64,000 bases of DNA from Lates calcarifer (Eukaryota; Chordata; Actinopteri; Centropomidae), in assembly GCF_001640805.2 (NCBI RefSeq), contig NC_066856.1:1373937-1437936 (forward strand). Direction: 5' to 3'. The notes beneath the pieces are model-generated. The model did no database searches, was not told the origin of the DNA, and saw only the letters and a program-made list of their open reading frames with translations. Of the stretch, positions 1-17,515 are shown one piece after another. A program made the translations under genes and the position numbers. Position 1 is the stretch's first letter. Each line of letters opens with the position of its first letter.

Positions 1-864
1 AAATGCCCTGACACTGTCTGCTATTTGTTGATGTTTTTTGGTGTCATCAATTTGCTCAAAAATATCTCTCTCTATGTAAACGTCGCTGTCAGATATGCAT
101 CGCTGGTGTGATGTGGTTAAAGCTGAGGCAGCCTGGGATGCAATCTTACTGGCTTGATTAACCCTGGCTTTGGTGTTTATGCCTTTGAATTCATAGTACT
201 TTTCATTCAGCATGTTGCCTTTATACATAACTTTGTTCAAATACAGAAACTGGGCTTTAATATCTTTTTCATGACATCGTAATCTATCAGCCAGCAGGTC
301 TCCAAGGTTTTGTGTTAAAGACACTGGTTTAGCTGTCAGGTATTTATGCAGGACCAAAGTGTTGTCTGTGTATTGGCTGTAAAATGTGAAATAATCCTGC
401 GTTAGTGCCTCCTTCTCTGAGTTAGTTGTTTGTTTAACACTAAGCATGAGCTCAGTGTATTTAACCCAAGCTTTCTCTATATTGTTCACTGGTATTAGAA
501 AGGCACCAGCTGCCCAGGCATCCCACTTCATCTCTGCACGGAAGGTGTCAAACTTAACATTGAGAGCTTTAAGTTCAGACATGACGATGTCCAGTGGGTC
601 AGCCTGTGGTGTGAGCAGCATTAAGGTTTTTAGTGCTGCAGAAATGGGTTGCCCAGCTATCGGCACCGGTTCTAAGGTAGCAATAAGGACATCTCCAATA
701 TCCTTATAATGTTTCTTTAGCCAAGTGCCAAACTTTTTAAACACGTCCTTCTGTTGGTTGTCATGTGATTGTGGCCCCTCATCAGGAGAAGAGCCTGGAG
801 GAGTGCCTAGGACCAGGAGACAGGAGGACACCAACAGCAGGAACAGCAGGCCTGGACACAACAT
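1..864 (-). CDS. Secreted cephalotoxin-like / rapunzel-like protein, 5' part, cut by window edge
   Basis: An uninterrupted frame of 288 codons runs from an ATG at 864-862 to base 1 with no stop, so the C-terminus lies outside the window. Residues 1-20 look like a signal peptide (MLCPGLLFLLLVSSC, then a small-residue cleavage region), so the product is probably secreted. After a Pro/Gly/Ser-rich linker come amphipathic helical stretches with few cysteines (RLRCHEK near residue 193; QRCISD near 252) and motifs such as WDAWAAGAF and YKGNMLNEKYY. From memory these resemble the fish cephalotoxin-like family and the related rapunzel family; I cannot separate the two, and the function of the fish proteins is not clear to me. 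A good acceptor (ttgtcag) ends at 867, two bases upstream of the ATG, implying a spliced 5'UTR. The absence of stops over 864 bases and the signal peptide make coding near certain; the family call is moderate. Confidence 0.75.
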   Translation of the reverse strand, partial: MLCPGLLFLLLVSSCLLVLGTPPGSSPDEGPQSHDNQQKDVFKKFGTWLKKHYKDIGDVLIATLEPVPIAGQPISAALKTLMLLTPQADPLDIVMSELKALNVKFDTFRAEMKWDAWAAGAFLIPVNNIEKAWVKYTELMLSVKQTTNSEKEALTQDYFTFYSQYTDNTLVLHKYLTAKPVSLTQNLGDLLADRLRCHEKDIKAQFLYLNKVMYKGNMLNEKYYEFKGINTKARVNQASKIASQAASALTTSHQRCISDSDVYIERDIFEQIDDTKKHQQIADSVRAF

Positions 865-1004
865 GACTGACAATACACACACACACAACATCAAACACAT
901 TATGAAAGTCACATTCACTTACTTCACTTATCAGTATAATTTTACATATATGACAGTTTACAAAACTCAACTCAGTGATGTCTTTAAAGAAAGATAATGG
1001 AAGG

Positions 1005-1230
1005 TACGGTGGCTCAGAGGGCTCAACAGACTGCAACTTGTTTTGTTTCTCATCTCTGTTGTGTTCTGTGACTTGCAGTCTTCCTATATTTGGATGTTTG
1101 CTGCTGAGCTTTTTTCCCTAAATGCTGAACATGTTTGTCAAATTAGTGAAGATCTTTTTGTCGTTTGCTTGCCTTTATTTGCGTGTGCTTTCTGAAGTTG
1201 CGATTGCATTAAGCTCTCCGGGCCACCGTA
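1005..1230. mobile_element. Short non-autonomous DNA transposon (MITE) with ~22-bp terminal inverted repeats
   Basis: The left end begins TACGGTGGCTCAGAGGG and the right end, read on the minus strand, begins TACGGTGGCCCGGAGAG. About 22 bases match with four differences, all transitions, as expected for an old element decaying at CpG/TpG sites. The 226-bp interior shows no coding frame. No clear target-site duplication is visible. The ends recall a repeat common in teleost genomes, but I cannot name the superfamily. It sits in the likely 5'UTR intron of the secreted-protein gene. Confidence 0.65.
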
Positions 1231-1587
1231 GAAATGGCTCATTAACTAACATTAATTACAGTCCATTCTATTACAATGAGATAAACAGATAAATGCATTA
1301 CTCTGTTGCACCAGTATCTAAGTGACAGATGAAGAGTCATTTTTATGACTGCTATGTTCACCTGTAGACATCACTCCAACACAACATGTTGGCAGTATAC
1401 ATGAAATCTATCAGAGACAGCAGACCTGGAAGGAGGCTTGGAGAGATGATCTGCCTGTGGTGTAGATGTTCAGGAGTCTGATTGGCTGATGCAGCGTTCG
1501 ACCCCTGGGCCGGTCAGTGAGGAGTTGGTTGGTTGTTCTGGAGCTTGTTGAAGTCTTTTGGAGAAAGTGTCAGATCTATAGGCTCAG

Positions 1588-1596
1588 CCTTTTATA
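1588..1596 (-). promoter_or_regulatory. TATA box for the minus-strand secreted-protein gene
   Basis: The minus strand reads TATAAAAGG at 1596-1588, a near-ideal TATA box about 730 bp upstream of the start codon. Together with the acceptor at 867, it suggests a TATA promoter with a start site near 1560, a short non-coding first exon and an intron containing the MITE. The exact first-exon donor is not clear. Confidence 0.45.
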
Positions 1597-4500
1597 AAAC
1601 TGAGCACACACGCCCACTCGATAGTCAGGAAGGTTGCATCCATTTTTAGCCCGACAGAGGAGGAGAGGGGGGTGGCTTTAACTGGTTTGTTATAATGGGA
1701 AGCAAATGATGACTGTATTAAAATCTGATATATGAAACACTTACTTCACTAGCTATAGACACCAAATACAAAGATATAGGAGAGATCAAATTCACAGCAG
1801 CAGGTCAACAGGATGTTTTCACCTGTTGGTTATGAAGGACACAGCAGCTAAATGATCATTAAGACAGATTGAGGTTTGGTGTTAGTTGAAGAACTTTGGT
1901 TCAGACCGGACTTGTCAGTTCACAGTGAACAAACTGGGTCATAGGTTGAAACTGTTAGGTAGAGTGTTAGCTCAATCAAAAACTAACAGCTATGCTCTTA
2001 CTTTAATTTAATTAATATTTACTGTGCTCCATATGTTTTCTGAGCAAGAACATTTTCAGTATCAGTGAATGAGAAAGTGAGTCATGAGAAATATGAAGTT
2101 CTCTTGTATTTTTGCAATAATGCATGATATCAGTGACATTACACTTTAATTTAGAGCCGCCAGATGGCTAATGCTCAGTTACTGACATTATTGATGGCTG
2201 TGTTCCATTTAGCTCTGCCAGCAAGCTTTGCCAAAGAGCCAACAATACCAAGGCCATGTAGCTGTACACCTAATGGAATGCAGGCATTTCTAACATTATT
2301 AAGTAGTTTTATAAGTCAAAGTGTCCACTGAGACGAGCTGCTCTACATTATGAAAAATCTTCAGCTCAGGTTGGTTGTTGTGAATTGATTCTGTATTAAA
2401 CGTTGTGTCAGTATATTTGAGAGACTCTGGTGCTGTGCTGTGTATTTTGTGGGGCAGCATCTCTGGTTACATCTGGGTCTATGGAACTGAACTCTATGAA
2501 CTGAAAAGGGCAGCAAAATATTTTATAAATGTTTAAGTAAATTTTAAAAAAAAATATTGTTATAAGTAATTATTCAAGGTTTTTGTTGTTTCAAGAAAAA
2601 CCTCTAACTGATGTGTATTTACTTTCATGGTGAAATTGTCCTTCGTTTGTGTGTCCAAGTGTGTGTGTACACATTGAGACAGAGTGCTCCTGTTGTGTAA
2701 ATATGTGTGTGAGCTCTTCCTTGATTGTGCAGAGTGAGTGTTGGTGTGTAATATCTTTGAACAGAGACAGTTGCACAAAGCTAATTTTAACTAAATTCAT
2801 TTGTGCTCGGTGTGAAGTCAGTGAAGCTTGTGTTGATACGGTGTAGTAGATATGAACCTCGTGCATGGACACTACTCCACACATTTGCTTTTCATGAATG
2901 AGAAAAGTATTTGCATTTAACATAACATGAAATATGTGATCAAAAATGTGTCTTTTTTCCTTTTTATACTTAGGTTTTCCTGCGTAAACCACTTGAAGAA
3001 AAAAAAAGCAGAAGTGGTGTTAACTTTGAACTGTGAGATGCTAACCGGCTTTATGTAAGGCAGGAAGCAGCAGCTGCACGTCCTCACTAAAGCAGAAGTG
3101 ATGAAGCACTTACTGGTTCCTGAAAGACCTCAGATCTGATCTGTTGCTACAACCCATGAAAGCTCTGCTGAACACTTTGTACCATTTGATTTTGTAATAT
3201 CAGGGCCATTATGAATGCAAGTTTATCAAATCAACAAGCCTATAAAGAGATTACAAAGAAATTCCACTTTATAACTAAACCTAGCAGGGCTGCAACTAAC
3301 AATTACTTTATTCACTTTATCATACTCCCTTAACGACTTCGTCTATAAAACATCAGTCCAAAGAGCAAACATTTACTGTTTAAGATAAAGCAGCAGTGTC
3401 ACATTTTAGGAGGTGAAACAATAAAATGTTTGACAAAAGGCTTAATCATTTCATTAACAGAATAGCTGTCGATTGACTGACCAATTACTCAGCTAACGCA
3501 GTTGATCTACCTGCATTCTGATCAATAAATATTCCTCATGTTTTACTGAAGTACAGATCTCTTTCATCACCCAGGTTTTCTATGACATCGTGGTGCAACT
3601 GATCAAAAGTGAAATCTTAAACCAACTTGGAAATTGTTACTCGACTAAACACGACACACACGTCAGTTAATCCATTTTTAATAGATTATACAATCAAAAA
3701 TAGGGAAACAAGAGTTAAGTTGAAAGATAACTGTTCATAACTCAAGATTTCAGTAATGCTGACCAATACTATTCCAAACACTGTCAAACCCAGTGTCACA
3801 GTCATTTCCCTCCTTTAAACAGCAATAATTCCTCCAGGCCTCAATCCCGAGCTGACAGTTAGCCTTTAGCACTGACTGCTGGATGGTGGTGTATGTTAAT
3901 GGGACTGGGCTGTTTATCGTTGTGTGTTCACAGTTTATATTTATTAATTATTCAAGTAAAATGACTGACTTGGAAGAATTCCTTTGGCATGCACAATTTT
4001 CTCCTGAAATTAACACTGTGGCAATTTCAACACACATAATACTCCACTGCCTCTTTCTTTGTTGCTCCTTCCCATGGTCTCTTTCGAGTGCCACGGCTAT
4101 TGCATAGGACATTAACCGCCATATAATTACATTGTCAAGAGACACATGCCACTCCTCATATGGATACTGTGACAAAGTGGGAGGGAGATCTGGAAAATTA
4201 CCTGGACACATGGCTTAATAACATTGGTTTTTGGTCACTGTCGATGTAGTGTGACTGAGGCTGACAGGTTTTTTTCTTCAAGACCAACTGTCATTTTAAT
4301 GCATGGATTTATAAAAACCCAAAGTAGAACCCAAGTAAAAAAAGAAATTTGAACATAAGCTTTTTCTCAATAAAAATAATTTCAACATTAGTAATCATTT
4401 TCTTTAAAAAATTACATTAAATTTGCATTTACATACAAAACGAAAACATCAAGTAAAATATGTAACACCCCACCTGCAAAAAGTGACAGGGGAAAAAAAC

Positions 4501-6534
4501 GACGGCTGTTGGCCAGCAGATCAGACCTGGGTTTTATAGATGTTTCCACATGAACGCTCGGAGAATAACTGTTCTGCATATTTTGCGTTATGTTAAATAA
4601 CTGCATAAATAATTCAACTCTGAATCAAGGCTATAGAAAAAAAAGGTACTAAATATAAAACAATATTTCATTATCGCAAATCATTTTCAATTTTAGCTCA
4701 CAAGCCTCTGAGGAAATACACTTAACACCATTCCCTCAGTTCACATTGAGGTGTTGGAGTATATCCCTCATGACATGAGACTGGCAAAATGAAAATGTTA
4801 AGCCAAAGTGAAATATCATGTATTTTAAGGTCTCTGGGTTAAGGCGCAAAAAAGCTCTTTTACTTGTTTCTTGCATTAGGACACTTACAACACATACAAT
4901 GAGAACAAAGTAGACGTACCGTTTTAGTTTTGAAAAAGGATGTAGTGCATTCACTCTCTCTACATAGACACTCTTCTTTTATAGGTTTATATTTAATTAC
5001 CTTAACTGCAGTTAATTAGACTGAAATCTACCAAAGTGCATGATGCATAATTTGTATTTGATGTAGAATGGCATGGTCCATTCCCTCTGTTGGTTATTTC
5101 CATGTTAGTTTTAGAGTAGGGACATTATTTTGTTAGGCCTCAGTCATTCATCTTCAGTTAGAAATAACCCCCAGTTACCACTAGTGGAGACTTTTTAGGT
5201 TAAAGCAAGTAGTAATATAGCTAAATCTAACTTAATATTTAAAAGGCATCAGATAGAAATAAGACCTTGCATAAGAAGAGCTGACAAACACATCTTTTGA
5301 CAGACCAGGACAATCATCTGATGAGGCTCACTCTCACTAGAATAGTTCTGTAGTGTAGATCATCACACAGAGAATGCAGAAGCAGTTTCTTATCACCCAC
5401 AAAGACCAGTTGTTTAAATGCATGCAACAGTTTCTCTTCTAAACTGAGGCCGTAAACCAACACTTTTTACAGTGATATCAGACTGATGTACAGACAGCTG
5501 CTCCTCCATTTACATCACAAGCTCATTTTCTTGTTCTGTCTCATGCATGTCTTCAAAAATTAAATGACACAAATCACTTAAAGCAGGATTCTTACTCAAT
5601 GTCATTTTTTTCAATTAATTTTCTGAGGAACAGTACATCAGTATGATACCACAGGCTCATCACTGACTATTACTGATGCAGATGAAGCTTTGAGTTTAAG
5701 AAGAGCTTAAAGGGGTAGATTTTTAAAAGAACACAAGTAGATGTCAGTACCTGTTAGCAGCTGGTTCGTTTGACTTGATTCAGCAGTCGTGAATTCAATT
5801 TTTCCTGTGTTGATTTCTGATGTTTAGAAATATGCTCGCAGTAACTTTCTGTCATGTTCCTGACCTTATGAAAACCAATGTGTGAATAAACCCCATACAA
5901 AAACTAAAAGCAGAGCATTCATCAAATGTCACTAACTGCATATCTATAGAATGTCGTGCTTGAGATGTAAGCTCATCATCATTAAGTTTTTTTTGAAAAT
6001 TCAATTACCATCCTTTTTAGTGGTGTTATCAAACCCAGCCACATTTTCAGCTGTGTATCCACGAACAGAAAACACTACAGCCCATTCTCTGGTTTGTGCT
6101 CTTTTAAAAATCCTTGAAACAGCAGAAACGCTGTGATTTTCCCCTTTAAGAACAGAATCACACAATGTCCTCATCAAGCAGGTCTCTTAGATCTAATGTT
6201 TTCCTGTCCTCGTCTCGTCAGTGTTTTCCTTTTGAATTTGTTGGTTTGTGTAGTGACATGAACACTAGTCGGCTGTGGGTGAAAAAGTCCTAAGTGGTTG
6301 ACATGAAAATGTCTTCATCAAAGTGCCAAATGATTCCATTCAGTTAGCAAGTAGGAGTCACAAACTTTAAGTGAGCTGGGAAGTATTACCCAACTATCTT
6401 TCCACAATGTAGTAACAAGGAAATAAATTCATATTATACAAAAGAAACTCTTTGTGGCTTGGTGTGCATAGCATATATACTGAAGGCATGACGTTCTCTG
6501 CTTTACAGCAGGCTTTAGTGTCATATACTGTTAG

Positions 6535-11679
<5,145 letters not shown>

Positions 11680-12583
11680 TTTGCTAGCCTATATTAGCCA
11701 ACTAGAGAGCTAACCTAGCTGTGTGTAAACACGGTCACAAAAGGCTACACTGAGCTAACCAGCTTCACAATATATCGACTCTCCATATACAGCTTTACGC
11801 TTGGCACGGTTCTTATTGATGGTCGCATTTTTCCCTTTTTACGTATCATTAAGATCTGTAGTCTGATAATATACCAGAGCCATGTTTGTGTAGCTAGCGA
11901 CGACTGCATCAAGGCAAGTTAGCCACATGAACAACGGAAACACGTAATGTGTTCTTTTAAAATAAGAGTTTTATTTACTTTGGTCTACACAATAAATAGC
12001 AGGCTCAACAACACGTATCATATTTCGTGGTGAGTGCCAGTAATTACCTGAAATTTTGAGCTGTAAAGTTTGGCACTGATGCTGAAAGCTAAAAAAAAAT
12101 AATAATAATAAAACACCACCTGCTGCACCAGTCTTGTAAATCATCATGAACAAACCACCAACTTCATCTTTATCTCTGTGTACTACAGTCCCCATTACAC
12201 TTTCTATTTATCATCTCTGTCATCTCCCTTAAAAGTAGAGATTTAGAGAGACTGATCATTTTTCTCTGAGGAAAGGATTCATGTCAAGCACCCCATTTAT
12301 GATGTATAACCATCATGTTAAATCATGTTAAAGGGGAGAAAGTGATACATAACTTCTCTATCATCATTTGTATTTAAACATACACCCACTGATTTGTTAC
12401 ACAGCTGCCAAAAAATCACATGGGGGAAAAACGCCCAATCACCGGGCCTTAAACTTGTGGTGGTGGCGTGGATGTAAATGTACCAACAATGACACAGTCA
12501 TCACACTTCCTGATCTCACTGGTACAAATCAGAGGAGCTTCCTCAATCTGCTCTGCAGTTCAGTGTACTCCTAACCAGCAGCT
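11680..12583. promoter_or_regulatory. Shared head-to-head promoter region of garem1 and ncf2
   Basis: The 904 bp between the garem1 ATG (minus) and ncf2 ATG (plus) must hold both 5'UTRs and promoters unless upstream exons exist. No canonical TATA box stands out at a convincing distance. A short A-rich run lies near 12092-12116 and the ncf2 leader contains several short upstream ATGs. I see no CpG island. Confidence 0.5.
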
Positions 12584-15500
12584 ATGTCTTTTGTGGACAC
12601 TCTGCGGCAGTGGGACGAGGCTGTCACCTGTGTGGACAGACAGGATTTGGCAGAGGCATACAGGATTTTCCTGTCAATCCAAGAACCAAACTCCAAAATT
12701 TGTTTTGACATAGGCTGTCTCCATCTCCTCAACCAGGACCTGGATGCTGCTGAAAAGGTATGTCTGACATTTCACATGATTACCCTCAATATTTGCTTTG
12801 TAATATCAAAAAGTAAAAAAAAAAAAAAAAAAAAAAAGATTTGGATGTAGCTGATAAGACAGGAGATAAAATGTTGTGATATTTTACTGTCTGAAAGTGC
12901 AAGTCACTGAGAAAGAAGAAGTGGACTTTACTGTTTCTCGTTTCTTCTAGCGGAAGTCATGGTGTTGTCTCATTTTTCTCAGGCGTTTGATTGCAGCATA
13001 CGCAAGGATGAGCATTTGGCTGTGGCTTTCTTTCAGAGAGGAGTTACCTTTTACAAAAAACAGAGGCAAGAAACACTGCTCATCTCAATACAGTGGTTTT
13101 AACAGTGATTTAAAATACTCACAGTGTACTTTTATTATTACAGAATTGATTCCTAACTACAACTATTATTTTTTATCATTTTTGTGGCTTGTTACATGCA
13201 AAATTAATTAACTGGATTATTCGTGTTCAAAGGTATGAGGAGAGTTTAGGTGATTTCCAGCGTGCCTTCAAAGCCCTGAGAGGCAACCAGCTGATAGATT
13301 ACAAAGCACTTGGTCTCAGATACATATTATATGCATGTGATGTAAGTATTTAAAAGCCCCCAGTTATTTCTGTATGTTCTTGTTAAGCCTCCTTATTAAG
13401 TCATTTATAAATTATTAGACTACTTAAGACTCTTCTTCTCTGTCTAATGCTGTTGCAGAAACAGAGCATAGACACTTTGTTCAATCTGCCCTGATTCAAC
13501 TGTTTGTCTGTTGTTGTTGTTGTTGTTTTATATATATATATGACACATACTCACTCATTTCCAATGGTAAAAAAAGAATCAACAACAATAAATGTTGAGG
13601 ACTCATGAATCCTAATAACAGAGGCTCAGGTATCGTTCTCAGTTCTGTGGTCTTCCTGAGGGATTAATACCGTCACAGGCTTACAATACCAATGTTTCCT
13701 GCCACAGGTTCTCCACAACATGGCCCTGGTTGAGGCTCAGCTTGGGAACTGGGAAAAGGCCCAGGAGAACCTTGTTAAGGCTCTCGACTACAAGACAGAG
13801 GCCAAGCTCAATACCATTGACAGAGCTCTGCAGTCAACCCTGGTCAGTGATGATGTGGTCTCTGTTATCATCTTTGGACCCATCAAATTAAATGAAATTA
13901 ATTTGAGCTATTCAATATATTTAAATGTGATTATAGTTGTGCCAAGAATTTGTGAGCATTTAGCTTTTAAACTGTGCTAATAAACAGTAATAACAGATAT
14001 TCTGTTTATTAGCAGCTGAGTTTTCTCTCATGTCAGAATTTTCCACTGACAGAAACAGAAACTTTTCAAACTTGTCGAGTTCCCATCCAAACTGCTGTTT
14101 AAACCAAATAAGAACTACGTTGCTGAGCTGGAGAAGAAGGACTACCTGGGCAAAGCAAAGGTGAGACTCTGTCTAACCACAGGAGTCATTAATGTGCCAT
14201 GAACAAGATTACACTGAATCATCCAGTCCAGTAAAATGTCACTGTCACTGGCCTTATCTTTATACAGTACTTGGTCTTTTTTTTGAGATTGTTTTTGCAG
14301 TAAACTCTTCACAGTGACAAACAGTAAATAATCATGTTATTTAATGTCATCTTCAGGTGGTTGCCTCTGTCGTCCCTCAGGATGACTTCTCTGGGTTTGC
14401 TCCATTACAGCCACAGGTAACATGAGTTTGTCTTTGGAGATAAAAACAGCAGTCTGATGAAATATCTGCACTGCACAGCAGCACATCATGTTAAATATAT
14501 CAAAAACTGTATTACTCTGAGTTATTAATGAATTAGTAACTTACGAGGCCTAAATGTGATACTTAACTTTACTATCCATCACCGCACCTTAAGTGTCCTA
14601 GACTTTGCACATCGTGTGTGTGTGTATGTAGATTCTATTTAAAAGTGACATTGTAAATTTTTGTAATTTTGTAATTCTTGTATTTTTTTTGTAATCTCTT
14701 GTATTATATTGTATACGTCTTGTATATTGTGTACATTTTTCATATTTCTATTTGTATTTAAATCTCTTCTATAGAGGATAGTCTGTCTTTGTGGAGCACT
14801 CACAATTTCATTGTACTTAACTGTACAATGACAATGACTGTACAATGTTTTTCTTAACAGGTTGAAGATGGTCCAGCTTGTCCAAAAGAACCTGAGGTTC
14901 TCAGGTAGAACAGTCCAATCTCACTGTTATCACTTAAGAAACACACAGACTAGATACTTACTACATGTGCACTATATTTAATCAGTAGTTGTAATGTTTG
15001 TTTAGTTGTTCTGATTTAGTCTTGTTATAATCAATTACAACTGATTGCAAATGACCTTGATACTTAATGAGATTTTGTGATAAAGCTTTTTCTTGTTTTT
15101 TGGCACCAAAGAAAACTATTTCATTTCTCTTCCACCAAACATGGAGGATGTGTAAAATGGAAGAATCAGCTCATACAGGAAAAGAAAACATATAATATAA
15201 AAATAGGGTCAGGCAAATCTATAAATAATATGCTTTCATGAGAGGAAAAATGTTATGAAAGGTGACTTTATGCTGTGTGGACGTCTCTGTCCTCACAGAG
15301 CTCTGGAAGGAGAACCCCACACTGTCCTGTTTGAGTTTGTTCCTGAGACCAGTGATGAGTTGGCTGTAGTGCCGGGCAACATCGTGTTCGTTCTAGCACA
15401 AGGGTGCTGACAACTGGGCATCTGTGATCTTCAATGAAAGAGTAAGATCAGACACCACATACAGACTCTGTACATCTGCTGCTGTGGACCTGGAAACTTT

Positions 15501-17160
15501 ATCCAGAGTACACCTGTGTCTGTGTTTTTCCTCTATGCATATAAACTGTTATTCACATTACAACTAAAGTTACAACACCCCTCAAATAATCCATCCTTAT
15601 CATGTCAATTATAGAGGGGACTTGTTCCTTACAATTACCTGGAACGTTTGGAGATCTCATTGGCTTCTAAACAGAATGGGGTAAGGACTGAACTTCTTCT
15701 TACATACATTATCACGCCTCTTTTTTCTTCATTTCTAAGTGTAAACAGGTTTCTAATGAAATGTGCTGTTTTGTAGTATGTCACAGGTTACCAGGTTATC
15801 ATTCAGTATGAAAATGTATACTTCCTGCACAAAGCACAGCACCTTTATTTATTTATTTGTACTCTGAATGGCATTATTTGGATGCTGGAATAACCATGGA
15901 CAGGGAGCCCAAGTACCACAAAGACGAGAGCGACCAACCAGACCTGAACGGAAAACAGGTAAACAAGGTTTTTCATGCCTTTCCCTGTAAAAGCACATGT
16001 TGTCACACAACATATTTGCAAATGCTATTTGACCCACTGCATAAACAAAACCCTTTTTCCCATTTTCTGTATTTCAGGTCTTACTCAGTGTAGCAGTGTA
16101 GACCAGGTACGCCAAGTTAAACCCTTCATTTGTCCAGTCCTGCTCAGTAGTCATTCACTGTTCCAACATGTCGGATGTAGTGTGGTGATTTCTGTGATAA
16201 TCTGAGAATTTATTCTGTCATCTTTGCCAGGATGAACAGTCTCCTGACAACTCATATATTGTCAAAGTCCGTTTCACCTTCACCTTTACCATCTCTGTCC
16301 CACCTGAGTCTCCCTACACAGCACTGATTGAGAAAATCAGTAAGAAACTGAATGTCCCTGCTAAACAAATCACCCTGAGGTACAGTACACATTAAAACCC
16401 ATGTTCCAGTTCAACAGGTATACCTGTTACTGATGAGTACAACATTCAACCCTTTTTCTTGATTTAGTTTAACCCCTGAGGCTGATGAACAAAGTGTAAT
16501 CGATGCCAACACAAAAATGGAGTGTGTGTGGAGCCGTGCCAAAGACAGACACATCACGTTGTGGTGTAAAACCACAGAGGTAAGAAAAGGTGGCTACAGG
16601 ACAAACACACAGTTTCATCAACAGACAAAGAAACTGAACTCTGACATGACAAAAGATCCTAGTTCAGTTCACCTGCACTGAGCATTCTACACCACGAAGA
16701 ACAGAAAAAAACATTCTGACCTTTTTGAAAACACTGTGAAGTCTGAGTAGAAAAAAAAACATAAAGCCAGTGCAAAGATGACTTGTTCCAGTTTGAATTA
16801 TGATCAAAGTGAGCAGAAAATGAACATTTCTGTGTGTTTTGCAGCTGGACCAAACTGATGGAAAACCACACAGCGAGATTCACTTGGTGGCACTTCATTC
16901 ATACGAGTCATCAAATCCAGAGGATCTCAATTTTCAGCAAGGGGATAAAATCACACTGCTCTCTAGAGGTGAGACTCAAGTCTCCTGGCCATAAACATCC
17001 CAGATATTTAGAAATCCTGTGATTTAATCCACATATGTGATTCTAATTCGTGACTTATTTTTCTTTAGTTAACCAGGACTGGTTGGAAGGACAATGTAAT
17101 GGGAACACTGGTATATTCCCTGCAGCCTTTGTGGAAGAAGTTCCTGTGAATGGCCAGTAA
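12584..17160 (+). CDS. ncf2: Neutrophil cytosolic factor 2 (p67phox), with one apparent frameshift
   Basis: Cytosolic activator of the phagocyte NADPH oxidase. Fifteen coding exons: 12584-12757, 12983-13065, 13233-13341, 13708-13842, 14053-14160, 14357-14416, 14861-14904, 15299-15441, 15615-15680, 15904-15958, 16078-16106, 16231-16379, 16468-16579, 16845-16968, 17069-17160. Phases agree throughout apart from exon 8, giving about 493 residues (human 526). Order: TPR region for Rac binding ([13 protein letters not shown]), activation segment ([25 protein letters not shown] split over exons 5-6), first SH3 (VLFEFVPE), short linker, PB1 domain for p40phox (exons 12-13), C-terminal SH3 ([21 protein letters not shown]). 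Exon 8 is 143 nt, one too many: the frame hits TGA at 15408-15410 inside the first SH3 (about residue 274), while the conserved continuation ADNWASV lies one base over. Intron 2 has a GC donor. The exon 10 acceptor is weak, so that boundary is less sure. Confidence 0.95.
12815..12837 (+). repeat. Poly-A tract in ncf2 intron 1
   Basis: A run of about 23 A follows AAAAAGT shortly after exon 1. It may be a simple repeat or the decayed tail of a retrotransposed copy; no element body is recognisable beside it. Confidence 0.7.
14590..14850 (+). mobile_element. Probable 3' tail of an L2-type non-LTR element (or SINE sharing that tail)
   Basis: In ncf2 intron 6, a T-rich tract of repeated TTGTAT words is followed by a segment with GTCTTTGTGGAGCACT, CAATTTCATTGTAC and ACAATGACAATGAC. 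This arrangement is typical, from memory, of the 3' ends of teleost L2-like LINEs. No reverse-transcriptase frame is present, so this is at most a tail fragment. Confidence 0.45.
15393..15410 (+). other. ncf2: Single-base frameshift in ncf2 exon 8
   Basis: The incoming frame reads VFVLAQGC then TGA at 15408-15410; one base over, the frame reads KGADNWASV, matching the conserved SH3 core. Exon length 143 fits the flanking phases only if one base is surplus. The exact base cannot be told; the interval around CTAGCACAAGGG is the candidate. Confidence 0.8.
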
Positions 17161-17515
17161 TGTATCCAAATATAACCACAAGTGACTAAGGGACAGTTTT
17201 ACAGTTCAGGAGCCAAAGCTGAAAACGGGTGACATCTATTTTATAATAAACCACATTTTTTCTCATTAGAAAAAAACCCTTTTCCACAATGGTCATGATA
17301 TCATTATACAAGTATAACAATACATTATACAAGCTGCTGGTGTGCATCACAGGTTACACTCTGTGACAGTAAAAACAGGTGATATCTGGTATTGGTTCAT
17401 AAAAACATTTAATTACTTACAGTTTCCTGTAATTACAAGTAATATGCTGTACATTTGGTACATTTGTAGCAGTCATGATTGAATAATGCAGACCTTGTGG
17501 ATCACTGGTAAATTA
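17161..17515. terminator. Convergent 3' ends of ncf2 and dph2
   Basis: Only 355 bp separate the two stop codons. A plus-strand AATAAA at 17245-17250 lies 85 bp after the ncf2 stop. On the minus strand the variant ATTAAA (17413-17408) lies about 105 bp after the dph2 stop. If both are used, the two mature 3'UTRs would nearly touch, with the cleavage sites falling in the region between. Confidence 0.55.

Larger units (their letters stand above)
865..6534. other. Spacer between the secreted-protein gene and garem1
   Basis: Apart from the MITE and TATA box, no convincing coding exon is seen in 5.7 kb. The sequence is AT-rich with frequent stops in all frames. The stretch below 6535 is the probable garem1 3'UTR; its polyadenylation site could not be placed (no AATAAA on the minus strand close to the stop; ATTAAA variants occur near 4994 and 4294). 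An 88-codon minus-strand frame at 3948-4211 has no recognised similarity and was not called. Confidence 0.6.

Noticed and set aside
1497..1507. GTTCGACCC, resembling a tRNA B box
   Set aside because: No A box at the right distance and no cloverleaf or acceptor stem could be formed.
3948..4211. 87-codon minus-strand frame, possible transposase relic
   Set aside because: No recognisable motif, no inverted ends and no splice context; left as spacer.
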